DNA from: Vibrio harveyi NBRC 15634 = ATCC 14126 = KCTC 12724
GTDB lineage: Bacteria > Pseudomonadota > Gammaproteobacteria > Enterobacterales > Vibrionaceae
Assembly: GCF_001591145.1 (NCBI RefSeq)
Contig: NZ_BCUF01000020.1
Coordinates: 1-64,000 of the forward strand
Direction: 5' to 3'
DNA: 64,000 nucleotides
In this document: positions 43,886 to 53,696 of the stretch, one piece after another
Layout of the letters: each line of letters starts with the position of its first letter
How positions within the stretch are numbered: position 1 is the first letter of the stretch
The notes under the pieces: generated by a model
The model's input: the letters and a program-made list of their open reading frames with translations, nothing else
The model's database searches: none
Told to the model about the DNA's origin: nothing
Program-made: the position numbers and the translations under genes

Positions 43886-45157
43886 CTAAACCGTTAAGCT
43901 CACGTCATAAAACTCAAGTAACGCTTTTTCTGCATGAGCATTCCACACATAGTTGTTTGCGTTCAAAATTGCGTCTAATTCGACGAAGAACGGGTCTTGG
44001 TCTGCCAACGATAAAAAGTCATCAATCGCGGTCAACGGCAGGTCAATATGCGGGTAAATCAACTTTTTACCACCCGGAATATCCAACTGATTCAAAATCG
44101 TATGTGGCGCAGCTTGCAGACCACCAACGTGTGTGATCATGAACGATGGATTGATCTTACCTTGTGAAGACAAGTCGATAGACTCCACCATGTCGCCAGT
44201 TGAGCCACCAGACGTGCCCACAATATGCGTTGACTCGTAATGCACATTGTAGAAGTTAAACGGTACTTTAAATTTCTTATCGGTAGGTCCTGCGAAGAAG
44301 TTCAAGCAGCCGTCGTTACCCAACAGCTCGTCGGCTTGCTCTAATACTTGCGATACTGCTGCGTATACCATCACGTCATCGTAGCCTTTGCCGTCGTTAA
44401 GCGCTTTCAAATAAGTGACAGGATCATCAACTTGGGCTGTATTCACGTAATGCAGCTCAACGCCTTGCTCTTTTGCTTTCTCAACCGGAATTAAGCACTC
44501 TGCTCGGTCTAAACGTGCGGCGTCGATGTCCGTCACCACGATCAATTTTGGCTTCACTGGTCCGTTAATCGCGTAATCAATAGCGCCAATGCCCATTGGA
44601 CCAGCACAAGCTAACAGCGCTAACGCCCCCCCCTCTTTGATGCCCATATCGTGCTCGTACACGTATTGTTTAGTGTGGTAACTAGCATGGTAAGCACCGA
44701 TGATGCATGACATTGGCTCAGCCAAAGACGCATCTGCAAAGTAGTCACCGTGGTAAGGCAAAACGCAACCTAAGTCGATAGCGATTTTAGGAATGATGGA
44801 ATACGTTGCGTTGCCGCCAAAAGTCTCATAGCTGTAGCCTGCCGAGTAACCAGTAGGCAGACCCATTGCAGGTTGCAGAACAAAGTAATCGCCTGCTCTG
44901 TATTGGTCTTTTAGGTTCTCACCGACTTCAACAATCACACCGGCGTACTCATGGCCCGTCATCACCGGCACTTCATCAATGTTCTCAGGTACGCGTTTGT
45001 GTTTGCTGCCTAGCAATGCCGCTTTGTAAGTGGAAAGGCAGATGCTGTTTGAAATGTTTTTAACCAGAAGTTCATCGGCTGAAATGTTTGGCAAATCAAA
45101 AGTTCTTAGTTGAACATCTTTCTCGCCACAGATAACTGCTGCCGTTGTTTGTACCAT
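43886..45157 (-). CDS. Zinc-binding dehydrogenase, YggP-like
   Basis: A 423-residue medium-chain dehydrogenase/reductase similar to E. coli YggP. The GroES-like zinc domain shows SNSICLSTYKAALLGSKHKRVPENIDEVPVMTGHEYAGVIVEVG (HE and nearby Cys). The Rossmann domain has LLACAGPMGIGAIDYAING and VTDIDAARLDRAE. It likely oxidises or reduces a sugar alcohol or phosphate brought in by the neighbouring PTS, but the substrate is unknown. The start is ATG 45157 with GGAGAG upstream, rather than the longer frame. It lies 47 bp after the EIICB gene. Confidence 0.88.
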   Translation of the reverse strand: MVQTTAAVICGEKDVQLRTFDLPNISADELLVKNISNSICLSTYKAALLGSKHKRVPENIDEVPVMTGHEYAGVIVEVGENLKDQYRAGDYFVLQPAMGLPTGYSAGYSYETFGGNATYSIIPKIAIDLGCVLPYHGDYFADASLAEPMSCIIGAYHASYHTKQYVYEHDMGIKEGGALALLACAGPMGIGAIDYAINGPVKPKLIVVTDIDAARLDRAECLIPVEKAKEQGVELHYVNTAQVDDPVTYLKALNDGKGYDDVMVYAAVSQVLEQADELLGNDGCLNFFAGPTDKKFKVPFNFYNVHYESTHIVGTSGGSTGDMVESIDLSSQGKINPSFMITHVGGLQAAPHTILNQLDIPGGKKLIYPHIDLPLTAIDDFLSLADQDPFFVELDAILNANNYVWNAHAEKALLEFYDVSLTV

Positions 45158-45204
45158 GATTTCTCTCCTACATGGGGCGGAATGTTCCACCCCATACTGC
45201 ATTG

Positions 45205-46617
45205 TTAGGCTGGTTGCTCAGTCGCGACCGTTTGTTGCTTAATCTTATCCATCAGCTCGTCAAGCGCTGGGTCATTAAGAAAGTTCTTAATTGTCACGAC
45301 AGGCAAGCCTGTTGCGTTTACTGCGCGGCTTTCTAAACTTTCGTGTGTCACGACAATGTCGGCCTCACTTGGCACTTTTTCGATGGCAAAGTTCTTCACT
45401 TCAATATCAATCCCGGCTTGTACTAACTTGCGCTTGAAGGTTGAAGCCCCCATCGCGCTTGAGCCCATACCAGCGTCACAAGCAAATGCGACAAATGAAA
45501 TTGGTTTGTTTACTTGTTGCGTTGCAGGTTTAATTGCACCTTCCGCTTTCATGTCTTTCATCTCAGAGACAGACTGTTCAAACTCGTCTTCTTTGTTTTC
45601 TGCTTTGCTCATCTTCAGAATCGCACTTGCGACAAGGAAGGAAACTATTGTTGCTGTTGTGACACCTGCGATGGTCGCTAGGAAACTGCCTTTTGGAGTA
45701 AGAGCTAGGTAAGAGAAGATTGAGCCTGGACTTGGACCTGCTACCAAACCTGCATCCAGTAGGTTGAAGGTTGCGATACCAGTCGCCGCACCTGCAATCA
45801 TTGCCACAATCATAATTGGCTTCATTAGCACGTACGGGAAGTACAGCTCGTGAATACCACCAAAGAAGTGAATGATGATGGCACTTGGCGCAGAACGTTT
45901 AGACAGACCTTGACCAAACTTCGCGTAAGCCAACAGCATACCAAGACCCGGACCTGGGTTAGATGCCACCATAAAGAAGATAGATTTGCCTGTTTCAGCT
46001 GCTGCCTGCAGACCTAACGGGTAGTAAATCCCTTGGTCGATGGCATTGTTAAGGAACAGCACTTTCGCTGGTTCATTGATGATCGCAAGCAAAGGAAGGA
46101 ATCCCGTTGCAACCAAAGCTTCAATGCCCGATTTAACGAATAAGTTAGCCGCCGTTACTGCAGGACCAACAATCTCATAGGCGAATAGACATAAAATCAT
46201 GCCCACAATACCCAATGAGAAGTTGTTCACCACCATCTCAAAGCCCGAAGGGATGCGATGTTGGATTCGTTTATCCATTTGCACCACAACCCAAGCGCTG
46301 AGCGGACCCATAATCATTGCGCCGACAAACATTGGAATGTCAGCACCAACAATAACGCCCATGGTACCGATGGCACCAGCAACCGCTCCGCGTTTGTCAC
46401 CAACAATCTGACCGCCCGTATATCCAATTAACAGCGGCAATAAGTAAGTGATCATTGGACCAACAAGTTCACCAAATGCTTCGTTTGGCATCCAACCCGT
46501 TGGAATAAAGAGTGCAGTAATAAAGCCCCAAGCGATAAAGGCTCCGATATTTGGCAGCACCATGGCGGTCAAATGACCCCCGAAGGCTTGCACATTGGCT
46601 CGCATGTTTGGTTTCAC
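45205..46617 (-). CDS. PTS EIICB component, mannitol family, CmtA-like
   Basis: A 470-residue PTS permease of the mannitol family. The membrane IIC domain (about 1-335) includes GGQIVGDKRGAVAGAIGTMGVIVGADIPMFVGAM and the sugar-binding GGIHELYFPYVLMKP motif. The IIB domain (about 370-460) has the phospho-Cys C380 in AFACDAGMGSSAMGASTFK. There is no fused IIA, which is supplied by the next gene. The organisation matches E. coli cmtA rather than mtlA. The start is a GTG at 46617 with AAGGAA upstream. Uptake of a sugar alcohol or other polyol is expected; the substrate is not known. Confidence 0.9.
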   Translation of the reverse strand: MKPNMRANVQAFGGHLTAMVLPNIGAFIAWGFITALFIPTGWMPNEAFGELVGPMITYLLPLLIGYTGGQIVGDKRGAVAGAIGTMGVIVGADIPMFVGAMIMGPLSAWVVVQMDKRIQHRIPSGFEMVVNNFSLGIVGMILCLFAYEIVGPAVTAANLFVKSGIEALVATGFLPLLAIINEPAKVLFLNNAIDQGIYYPLGLQAAAETGKSIFFMVASNPGPGLGMLLAYAKFGQGLSKRSAPSAIIIHFFGGIHELYFPYVLMKPIMIVAMIAGAATGIATFNLLDAGLVAGPSPGSIFSYLALTPKGSFLATIAGVTTATIVSFLVASAILKMSKAENKEDEFEQSVSEMKDMKAEGAIKPATQQVNKPISFVAFACDAGMGSSAMGASTFKRKLVQAGIDIEVKNFAIEKVPSEADIVVTHESLESRAVNATGLPVVTIKNFLNDPALDELMDKIKQQTVATEQPA

Positions 46618-46630
46618 GTTATATTCCTTT

Positions 46631-47074
46631 TTAGTATGCTTTTATTATGTCTAGCACTTGCTCCTTAGATGAGGCTTGTGCCAGCTTTGCAATGTTCTCT
46701 TCGTCCACAAACATCTCGCTTAACGCTTGAATCACCTCAATGTGGGTATCAGAGTCTTTTGCAGCTAGGGTAATAAGAATATTGGCAGGACCAAGGTCCG
46801 AACCAAAATCAACTGGTGAAGGGAAGATATGAATGCCCAAGCCCGTTTTTAGCACACCGGTTTCTGGACGAGCATGTGGCATTGCCAGTCCTGGGCACAA
46901 CACATAGTAAGGACCATTTTCTTCGGTCGATTGGATGATGGCATCCGCGTATTGCTGAGAAACGTAACCTTTGTCTTCTAGGTATTGCGTTGTCTTTTTA
47001 ACTGCGTCTTGCCATTGGTAAGCGCGGTCATTAATAACATCTACTAGTTCGTGGTCGATTAATTCATACAGCAT
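46631..47074 (-). CDS. PTS EIIA component, mannitol/fructose type, CmtB-like
   Basis: A 147-residue stand-alone EIIA protein. The phosphorylation site is H67 in CPGLAMPHARPETG, within the classic PTS EIIA type 2 fold; LGIHIFPSPVDFGSDLGPANILITLAAKDSDTHIEVIQALSEMF is the conserved C-terminal half. It passes phosphate from HPr to the EIICB 13 bp downstream. The layout, separate EIIA followed by EIICB and YggP-like dehydrogenase, matches E. coli cmtB-cmtA-yggP. First gene of the minus-strand cluster; a CRP-like site lies about 80 bp upstream. Confidence 0.9.
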   Translation of the reverse strand: MLYELIDHELVDVINDRAYQWQDAVKKTTQYLEDKGYVSQQYADAIIQSTEENGPYYVLCPGLAMPHARPETGVLKTGLGIHIFPSPVDFGSDLGPANILITLAAKDSDTHIEVIQALSEMFVDEENIAKLAQASSKEQVLDIIKAY

Positions 47075-47153
47075 TTTTAAACCCTATCAACAGTTCGGTT
47101 TCGATGGGTTAATTATCAATAAGAGTAGCTAAACCACGCAACCACGCTCCTTT

Positions 47154-47169
47154 TGTGCAACAAATCACA
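47154..47169. promoter_or_regulatory. Candidate CRP site upstream of the cmtB-like gene
   Basis: TGTGC-AACAAA-TCACA matches TGTGA-N6-TCACA at 9 of 10 positions and sits 80 bp before the EIIA start, a normal activator position. The rest of the 478-bp gap 47075-47552 is AT-rich and otherwise empty except for the mngR terminator hairpin and short GAATAGCA direct repeats near 47473-47500. Confidence 0.5.
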
Positions 47170-47506
47170 ATTAAATAGCTGTCAATTTGTTTTAATCAAC
47201 GTAGTTCAAAAATAGACAAAGAAAATTAGCAACAAATTTTCTTTAAGCAACATGTCAATAGGCATAGTTTGAACCCACGCACCAATCCAAACATTTCTAA
47301 AATTTACCAATAATATAACTTGATCACATTACGACTCTTGACTCACTATTTATCGTGATTAAATTCAAACTTCATTTTCCACTGATTCGGTGCCAACACG
47401 TTTCGAACAGGGACAATCATCACACTTGTTTGCGAAAAGAAATCGAAACGTTGCTTAGTTTCAGCAAATAATGAATAGCAAGTAGATAGTGAATAGCAGA
47501 TACAGA

Positions 47507-47528
47507 AAACCCGCCGAGTGGCGGGTTT
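47507..47528 (-). terminator. Hairpin after mngR, probable terminator
   Basis: AAACCCGCC-GAGT-GGCGGGTTT, a perfect 9-bp stem 24 bp after the mngR stop. The T-run is short (TTT). Confidence 0.7.
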
Positions 47529-47552
47529 GAGAAGAAGTGAGTTGTATCGCAC

Positions 47553-48272
47553 TTACGACTTATGACGTTTCGCCACCAGCGTAAACTTATAGTCGGTCGA
47601 TTTAAAATAGTTGCGGCTGTATTCAAACACCACATCACCTTGTAAGAAACCACGTGTGCGCTTCTCAATGATCGGTTGTGCTGGGTCGATGTCTAACAAG
47701 TCTGCAATGTCTTGCGGCGGCAATACCGGGATGATTTCTTGTTCGCTGCGATCAATCACCATGCCCTTCTCTTTCTCGATAAAGTGATACTTAGAGCCTT
47801 GCATCACTTGGTAGGTGAGATCAGGGAACATCTCTGTTGGTAGCCAGGTTTCTTCTACTGTAATTGGGTTGTTATCAAGATAACGAACACGCTTCACGTA
47901 AAAGATTTTGTCGTCCTCATTAATGTTCAGAGCTTCAGCCATAGTTAATGAAGCTTTGGTGATCTCGAACGCAACCACGTCACTGTGCGTCACCGCATTT
48001 AAATGCGCCCACTTTTCTGCAAAGCTGGTCTGCTGGTAAATATCGTAGTTAACCTTGTTCTCTTTCACATAGGTACCGCTACCCTGCACGCTTTCCAGTT
48101 CACCATTTTCAATCAGCAATTTTAACGCTTGGCGAACCGTGACTCGGCTACAAGAGAATTCCTCGCGTAACTGGGCTTCGGTAGGAAGAGCGGTTCCTAC
48201 TTCGTATTCGCCATCGCTGATCTTTTCACGAATCGCATCTGCAATCTGGCGATACATTGGCAGTCTTGCCAT
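47553..48272 (-). CDS. mngR: GntR-family regulator MngR (mannosylglycerate repressor)
   Basis: A 239-residue GntR/HutC-type regulator, strongly similar to E. coli MngR (FarR). The N-terminal winged helix (about 1-68) reads PMYRQIADAIREKISDGEYEVGTALPTEAQLREEFSCSRVTVRQALKLL. It is followed by GSGTYVKENKVNYDIYQQTSF and a UTRA effector domain (about 85-235) with KYHFIEKEKGMVIDRSEQEIIP shared almost word for word with MngR. It likely represses mngAB until mannosylglycerate or a phosphorylated product binds. It is divergent from mngA; matching inverted motifs lie before both genes. Confidence 0.92.
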   Translation of the reverse strand: MARLPMYRQIADAIREKISDGEYEVGTALPTEAQLREEFSCSRVTVRQALKLLIENGELESVQGSGTYVKENKVNYDIYQQTSFAEKWAHLNAVTHSDVVAFEITKASLTMAEALNINEDDKIFYVKRVRYLDNNPITVEETWLPTEMFPDLTYQVMQGSKYHFIEKEKGMVIDRSEQEIIPVLPPQDIADLLDIDPAQPIIEKRTRGFLQGDVVFEYSRNYFKSTDYKFTLVAKRHKS

Positions 48273-48290
48273 GTTTACCTCTATAAAAAC

Positions 48291-48303
48291 AATACAAATG
48301 ATC
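48291..48303 (+). promoter_or_regulatory. Candidate MngR operator, copy 1 (mngR side)
   Basis: AATACAAATGATC, 18 bp upstream of the mngR start. Its exact reverse complement occurs at 48506-48518 before mngA. Confidence 0.5.
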
Positions 48304-48489
48304 GTTCAAGTGAGCTTGTTTGAGACAACTCAAGAACCGAACGCACCAGAGTGAACTATCATTGCAAGAAAGACTTGGTTTATAGACTCTATAATACGAA
48401 TTCAGGTCAACATGACAAGCACTTGTTCGCATATCGGCATACAAAAACAAGCCAAAACAATACAACAATAATACATATTTTAATTCAAC

Positions 48490-48505
48490 TGCGATCCTGA
48501 TCACG
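48490..48505. promoter_or_regulatory. Candidate CRP site upstream of mngA
   Basis: TGCGA-TCCTGA-TCACG matches TGTGA-N6-TCACA at 8 of 10 positions. It directly abuts the putative MngR operator at 48506, a typical activator/repressor arrangement. It is 80 bp before the mngA start. Confidence 0.35.
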
Positions 48506-48518
48506 GATCATTTGTATT
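48506..48518 (-). promoter_or_regulatory. Candidate MngR operator, copy 2 (mngA side)
   Basis: GATCATTTGTATT is the exact reverse complement of 48291-48303 and lies 67 bp before the mngA start. A weaker relative (AATACAACAATAAT) lies at 48459-48472. Two inverted 13-mers about 200 bp apart in the divergent promoter region fit a looping or dual repressor. Confidence 0.5.
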
Positions 48519-48585
48519 TAAAAGGTATTATTCACATCATTGTTGAATGCACAACAATGTCGAATGTGACAATGGGACAAAAGTT

Positions 48586-50520
48586 ATGAAATTAACCTCT
48601 CTTACAAACCCATCGCTGATAAACCTACAAACGACGTTTGAAAGTCGTGACGCAGCGATTCGTGCACTTGCCGACCAGCTAAACCAGGAAGGCAAACTGC
48701 ATAACAAGGAAGAATACCTACAAGCAGTGTTTGCTCGCGAAGAGCAAGGTCCGACGGCGCTAGGCGAAGGCTTAGCAGTACCGCACGGTAAGACAGATGC
48801 AGTAAAAGAGGCGGCGTTTGCCGTAGCCACACTAAAACAAGACTTAAAGTGGCAAGGTCTGGATGAAGACGAAGACGTAAACCTGATCTTCCTAATCGCA
48901 ATTCCAAATGCAGAAGCAGGTTCAACACACATGCACTTGTTGACCGAACTGACCACAACGCTAGTGGATGACGATGTTCGTGAAGCGGTACTCAATGCTA
49001 CAAATGTAGAACAAATTTTCGCTTTGCTTGATGGTCAAGCAGAGCAAGAAGAAAAACAAGACCAATTAGATACAAATGCACCAACCATCGTTTGTGTGAC
49101 CGCTTGCCCAGCGGGTATTGCGCACACCTACATGGCAGCAGAATACCTAGAGAAGACAGGTAAGAAGCTGGGTTACAACGTGCATGTTGAAAAGCAAGGC
49201 GCAAACGGCATTGAAGATCGTCTGACTGCTGAACAGCTCAACAGTGCAACAGCGGTCGTTTTCGCGGCTGAAGTGGCAATCAAAGAGTTAGAGCGTTTTG
49301 ATGGTATTCCTCGTGTAGAAGTGCCAGTTGCTGAGCCAATCAAACACTCTGAGCGCATTCTTAACGAAGCGGTTGAAGCAGGTAAAGCAGGTCGAAGCGC
49401 TGGTGCTGCAGTTGCGACCAACGACAAACCGAAGAAGCTACCACTTAAAACTGAACTAAAACAAGCACTGCTATCAGGTATCTCTTACGCCGTTCCTCTT
49501 ATCGTTGCTGGCGGTACCGTACTTGCTGTTGCCGTGCTATTAGCTCAAATGTTCAACCTACAAGATTTGTATGCAGAAGAAGGATCTTGGCTGTGGATGT
49601 ACCGCAAGCTAGGTGGTGGTCTACTGGGTACATTGATGGTTCCTGTACTGGCGGCATACACCGCTTACTCACTGGCAGATAAACCAGCACTTGGTCCAGG
49701 TTTTGCCGCAGGTATCGCTGCGAACCTTATCGGCTCAGGCTTCCTTGGCGGTGTTGTCGGTGGTTTGATTGCTGGTTACGTCATGCGCTGGGTAAAAGAA
49801 AACGTACGTCTGAACCCAGCGTTCAACGGCTTCCTTACCTTCTACCTATACCCGGTTATCGGTACTTTGGTTGCTGGTTCATTGATGCTGTTCGTTATCG
49901 GTAAACCTGTTGCTTGGCTAAACCAAGGTTTGACGGACTGGCTAAACGGCATGTCTGGCACCAACGCCCTACTTCTAGGCGCAGTAATTGGTTTATTCGT
50001 ATCGTTCGACCTTGGTGGTCCAGTCAACAAAGCCGCTTACGCATTCTGTTTGGGTGCAATGGCGAACGGCGTTTACGGCCCATACGCTATCTTCGGTTCG
50101 GTGAAAATGGTCTCTGCGTTCACAGTAACGGCTTCAACCATGCTTGCACCTCGTCTGTTCAAAGACTTCGAAATCGAGACGGGTAAATCGACTTGGTTGC
50201 TTGGTCTAGCGGGCATCACTGAAGGTGCAATTCCGATGGCTATCGAAGACCCAATCCGCGTTATTGGCTCGTTCCTACTTGGCTCTGTCGTAACAGGCGC
50301 AATGGTGGGTGCTGCTGGCGTAGGTCTATCGACTCCGGGGGCTGGTATCTTCTCAATCTTCCTACTACACGATGCAGGTCTGGGCGCATTCACTGCTGCG
50401 GCAATCTGGTTTGGCGCTGCGCTGATTGGTGCCACTATCTCGACCATCACTCTCATCATGTGGCGAGCACACGCAGTAAAAAAGGGCAAATTTGTCACTG
50501 AGGCTGCTGCTCAACATTAA
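48586..50520 (+). CDS. mngA: PTS EIIABC permease for 2-O-alpha-mannosylglycerate (MngA)
   Basis: A 644-residue fructose-family PTS enzyme with all three domains fused. EIIA (about 5-150) has the phospho-His H67 in AVPHGKTDAV. EIIB (about 167-265) has C174 in TACPAGIAHTYMAAEYL. EIIC (about 300-635) has the GGPVNKAAYAF and ITEGAIPMAIEDPIRV membrane motifs. The order A-B-C and the neighbours mngR and mngB match E. coli MngA (HrsA), which imports mannosylglycerate as mannosyl-6-phosphate-glycerate. A fructose role is less likely given the context. The start is ATG 48586; the ATG at 48547 lacks a ribosome site. Confidence 0.92.
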   Translation: MKLTSLTNPSLINLQTTFESRDAAIRALADQLNQEGKLHNKEEYLQAVFAREEQGPTALGEGLAVPHGKTDAVKEAAFAVATLKQDLKWQGLDEDEDVNLIFLIAIPNAEAGSTHMHLLTELTTTLVDDDVREAVLNATNVEQIFALLDGQAEQEEKQDQLDTNAPTIVCVTACPAGIAHTYMAAEYLEKTGKKLGYNVHVEKQGANGIEDRLTAEQLNSATAVVFAAEVAIKELERFDGIPRVEVPVAEPIKHSERILNEAVEAGKAGRSAGAAVATNDKPKKLPLKTELKQALLSGISYAVPLIVAGGTVLAVAVLLAQMFNLQDLYAEEGSWLWMYRKLGGGLLGTLMVPVLAAYTAYSLADKPALGPGFAAGIAANLIGSGFLGGVVGGLIAGYVMRWVKENVRLNPAFNGFLTFYLYPVIGTLVAGSLMLFVIGKPVAWLNQGLTDWLNGMSGTNALLLGAVIGLFVSFDLGGPVNKAAYAFCLGAMANGVYGPYAIFGSVKMVSAFTVTASTMLAPRLFKDFEIETGKSTWLLGLAGITEGAIPMAIEDPIRVIGSFLLGSVVTGAMVGAAGVGLSTPGAGIFSIFLLHDAGLGAFTAAAIWFGAALIGATISTITLIMWRAHAVKKGKFVTEAAAQH

Positions 50521-50531
50521 TTCGAATTATT

Positions 50532-50798
50532 TATACCCAAGTAACTTCAAGCTGCTTGGTTCAGCGAGAATGACTTGGTTTGTAGACGCGGCGGCGATTT
50601 GAAGGTCTAGTGGGTCTAAATCAAAAATCGGCAACAAAGTATACATGCCAAGGCAACTCGCCCTTTGGGAGCGTGTCATTGACCCGATTTCTGCTTCAAA
50701 CAATTTGGAAATAGAGAGCTATTACACTGCATTGTTTTCCTTGAACTCGAATCAATGACAACGCTCTGAATCCTGCAGTTTGAAATCACTTGGGTATA
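50532..50798 (+). repeat. Vibrio-type intergenic repeat, copy A (MITE-like), between mngA and mngB
   Basis: A 267-bp element with 24-bp imperfect terminal inverted repeats (TATACCCAAGTAACTTC... and its complement ending CACTTGGGTATA; 21 of 24 matches). Its right two-thirds (from about 50646) align with copy B at 6012-6181. It contains no convincing gene. As RNA within the mngA-mngB transcript it could fold into a long hairpin and lower or separate expression. The rest of the 421-bp gap is AT-rich. Confidence 0.75.
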
Positions 50799-50941
50799 TA
50801 GATTCGCTCAACACAAACTTTGGGCGTGGGATTTCTGCGCCCTAAATATTCGTCGGCAAGCATAAACGCCGTAAAAACGAATAGAAAACAATCAAATTTA
50901 AAACAAATTAACGGCAATTATTGCCTAAGACGGTAAAAGTT

Positions 50942-53581
50942 ATGACTACATCTCGCGTTCATATTACTCCTCACATGCACTGGGATCGTGAATGGTACTT
51001 CACTACAGAAGAGTCTCGCATTCTGCTAGTGAACAACATGGAAGAAATCATGACTCGTCTGGAAAACGATCCAGACTACAAATACTACGTTCTAGACGGT
51101 CAAACCGCAGTTCTGGAAGATTACTTCGCAATCAAGCCAGAAAATAAAGAGCGCGTACGTGAGCTAGTACAAGCTGGCAAACTGATTGTTGGCCCTTGGT
51201 ACTCTCAAACGGATACGATGCAAGTATCTGGCGAATCTATCGTACGTAACATGCTTTACGGATTGCGTGACTGTCTAGCGCTAGGTGAGCCAATGAAGAT
51301 TGGTTACCTGCCAGATTCATTCTCTATGAGCTCTCAGCTACCAGCTATCTACAACGGTTTTGGCATCAATCGCGCGATGTTCTGGCGTGGTTGTTCAGAG
51401 CGTCACGGTACAGATAAAACCGAATTCTTGTGGCAATCAAACGATGGCAGCGAAGTCTCTGCGCAAGTACTGCCACTGGGCTACGCGATTGGTAAATACC
51501 TACCGCAAGACGAAGAAGGTCTGCGCGCACGTCTAGATAAGTACTTCCCAGTGCTAGAAAAACCGTCGGTAACCAAAGACATCCTGCTACCAAACGGTCA
51601 TGACCAAATGCCTATCCAAAAAGACATCTTCGAGGTGATGGATAAGCTACGTGAAATCTACCCAGACAAAGAATTCAAAATGAGCCGCTTTGAAGAAGTG
51701 TTCGAGCGTATTGAGGCCGAGCGCGATCAGCTTGATACCATCAAAGGCGAGTTCAACGACGGTAAATACATGCGTGTTCACCGTACTATTTCTTCAACGC
51801 GTATGGATATCAAACTGATCCACGCAGAAGTAGAAAACAAGATCGTCAACATTCTTGAGCCATTAGCGTCTATCGCATGGACACTAGGTTTTGAATACCA
51901 CCACGGTCTAATCGAGAAGATGTGGAAAGAGAGCATGAAGAACCACGCTCACGACTCGATTGGCTGCTGCTGTTCAGACAAAGTACACGCAGAGATCTTG
52001 AACCGTTACATCCTTGCGGACGACATGGCGACCAACCTGATCAACTTCTACAAACGTAAGATTGTTGACCACATGCCTGCACGCGAAGGTTGCGACAAGC
52101 TAGCACTATTCAACCTATCGCCATACGCTCGTGAAGAAGTGGTAAACACCACCATCACTATTCGTGCAGAACAGTTCAACCTGTTTGATGAAAACGGCAC
52201 GCCAGTTGAGTACTTCATCCAAGATCAACGCGTAATCGACCCAGGTAAGATTGACCGTCAAATCGTTCACTACGGTAACTACGACCCGTTCATCGAATAC
52301 GATATTCAAATCAAGCACACTGTGCCAGCGATGGGCTTCACTACCCTACACATTCAAGCGAATGAGAAAGGCACAAAAAAAGTGGCGGAGCAGAAAGAGT
52401 TCCTGCTGGAGAACGAATTCTACCGCATCAACGTCAACGCAAACGGCACTCTGAACATTTTCGACAAAGAGACAGAGCACCTTTTCGAACAAGCGCTGCG
52501 CATTGAAGACGGCTCTGACGATGGCGACGAATACGACTACTCACCTTCGCGTAAAGAGTGGCTACTGTACTCAGACGAATTCGACGCGGAAGTGAATGTG
52601 AAGCACGAAGGTTTCCAATCTGTGGCAACCATCAAACTGCGCATGAACTTGCCTGAGGATCTACAACAACGTGAAGAGCGCACAGGTCAAAACGGTTACC
52701 TAGACGTGAACTGCCAAGTGGTTCTAAAACAAGGTACACGCCGTATTGAAGTTCGCATGGAGCTGGATAACCAAGCTGACGACCACCGCGTTCGCGTATT
52801 GGTGCCAACGCCGTTTGTGTCTGAGACCGTAGTAGCGGACAACCAGTTCGGTTTGATCACTCGCCCAACGAACGATCCAGAAATGGCGAACTGGGAAGCA
52901 GACGGCTGGAAAGAAGCACCAGTGCCAGTTTACCAGCTAATGAACTTTGCTGCGGTTGAGAACGCACAAGGTGGTATGGCGCTGATGAGCAACGGTCTGC
53001 GTGAGTTTGAAGTAATTTCAAGCCAAGGCAATGAAGAGCGTGACACATTCGCCCTAACCCTTCTGCGTGGTATCGGCGTATTGGGTAAAGAAGAGTTGTT
53101 GCTTCGTCCGGGTCGTCCATCTGGTATCAAGATCCCGACGCCAGATTCACAAGTACGCGGCAAGATCGTTTGTGAGTTCGCACTATTCGGTTTCGCGGGC
53201 AACCACATCGAAGCAAACATAATGGCGGCAGCGCGTGACAACGTGACTCCAATCCAATGCTACAACAAGATCCCTTACAACGCGATGAAGCTGAACGTAG
53301 GCGAGCAAAACCTACCGCTAACGCACAGCTTGCTAAACAAATCGCTTGAAGGCGCGGTACTGAGCGTACTGAAGAAGGCGGAAGACGAGGATGCACTCAT
53401 CCTGCGCGTCTACAACCCATCAGAGAGCGAAGTGATTAACGACACAGTGACGTTTGCTTCAGAAGTAACGTCATGGAAAGAAACACAGCTAGACGAGAAA
53501 GTGCTACCAAATGAGGTAGACGCAGCATCGTTCGGCACGCTGAAACCGTGTCAGGTTAAGTCTTTCCAAGTGAAGTTCTAA
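50942..53581 (+). CDS. mngB: Alpha-mannosidase, glycoside hydrolase family 38 (MngB)
   Basis: An 879-residue GH38 enzyme that hydrolyses mannosyl-6-phosphate-glycerate to mannose-6-phosphate and glycerate. The zinc site is in [14 protein letters not shown] (H13, D15); the nucleophile is D125 in [14 protein letters not shown]; a further zinc His/Asp is in [14 protein letters not shown]. The C-terminal half is the long beta-sandwich typical of GH38. No signal peptide, so it is cytoplasmic, as expected for an enzyme acting on a PTS product. The start is ATG 50942 after ACGGTAAAAG; the frame opening at 50921 adds only seven residues. Matches E. coli MngB in length (877). Confidence 0.95.
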   Translation: MTTSRVHITPHMHWDREWYFTTEESRILLVNNMEEIMTRLENDPDYKYYVLDGQTAVLEDYFAIKPENKERVRELVQAGKLIVGPWYSQTDTMQVSGESIVRNMLYGLRDCLALGEPMKIGYLPDSFSMSSQLPAIYNGFGINRAMFWRGCSERHGTDKTEFLWQSNDGSEVSAQVLPLGYAIGKYLPQDEEGLRARLDKYFPVLEKPSVTKDILLPNGHDQMPIQKDIFEVMDKLREIYPDKEFKMSRFEEVFERIEAERDQLDTIKGEFNDGKYMRVHRTISSTRMDIKLIHAEVENKIVNILEPLASIAWTLGFEYHHGLIEKMWKESMKNHAHDSIGCCCSDKVHAEILNRYILADDMATNLINFYKRKIVDHMPAREGCDKLALFNLSPYAREEVVNTTITIRAEQFNLFDENGTPVEYFIQDQRVIDPGKIDRQIVHYGNYDPFIEYDIQIKHTVPAMGFTTLHIQANEKGTKKVAEQKEFLLENEFYRINVNANGTLNIFDKETEHLFEQALRIEDGSDDGDEYDYSPSRKEWLLYSDEFDAEVNVKHEGFQSVATIKLRMNLPEDLQQREERTGQNGYLDVNCQVVLKQGTRRIEVRMELDNQADDHRVRVLVPTPFVSETVVADNQFGLITRPTNDPEMANWEADGWKEAPVPVYQLMNFAAVENAQGGMALMSNGLREFEVISSQGNEERDTFALTLLRGIGVLGKEELLLRPGRPSGIKIPTPDSQVRGKIVCEFALFGFAGNHIEANIMAAARDNVTPIQCYNKIPYNAMKLNVGEQNLPLTHSLLNKSLEGAVLSVLKKAEDEDALILRVYNPSESEVINDTVTFASEVTSWKETQLDEKVLPNEVDAASFGTLKPCQVKSFQVKF

Positions 53582-53696
53582 TCCGGTTATCAGGATAAGG
53601 TCATCAACTAGATAACCCGTCCAAACCGACTCAGGCTTGCTCTAATTGTGGAGCAAGCCTCTCCTCTTCTTTCGTTCCAATCAAGAGAATATCGCC

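Noticed and set aside
48355..48400. Short similarity to the left part of the repeat at 50532 (GACTTGGTTTRTAGAC)
   Set aside because: Only about 16 bases match, with no inverted ends; too short to call a third copy.
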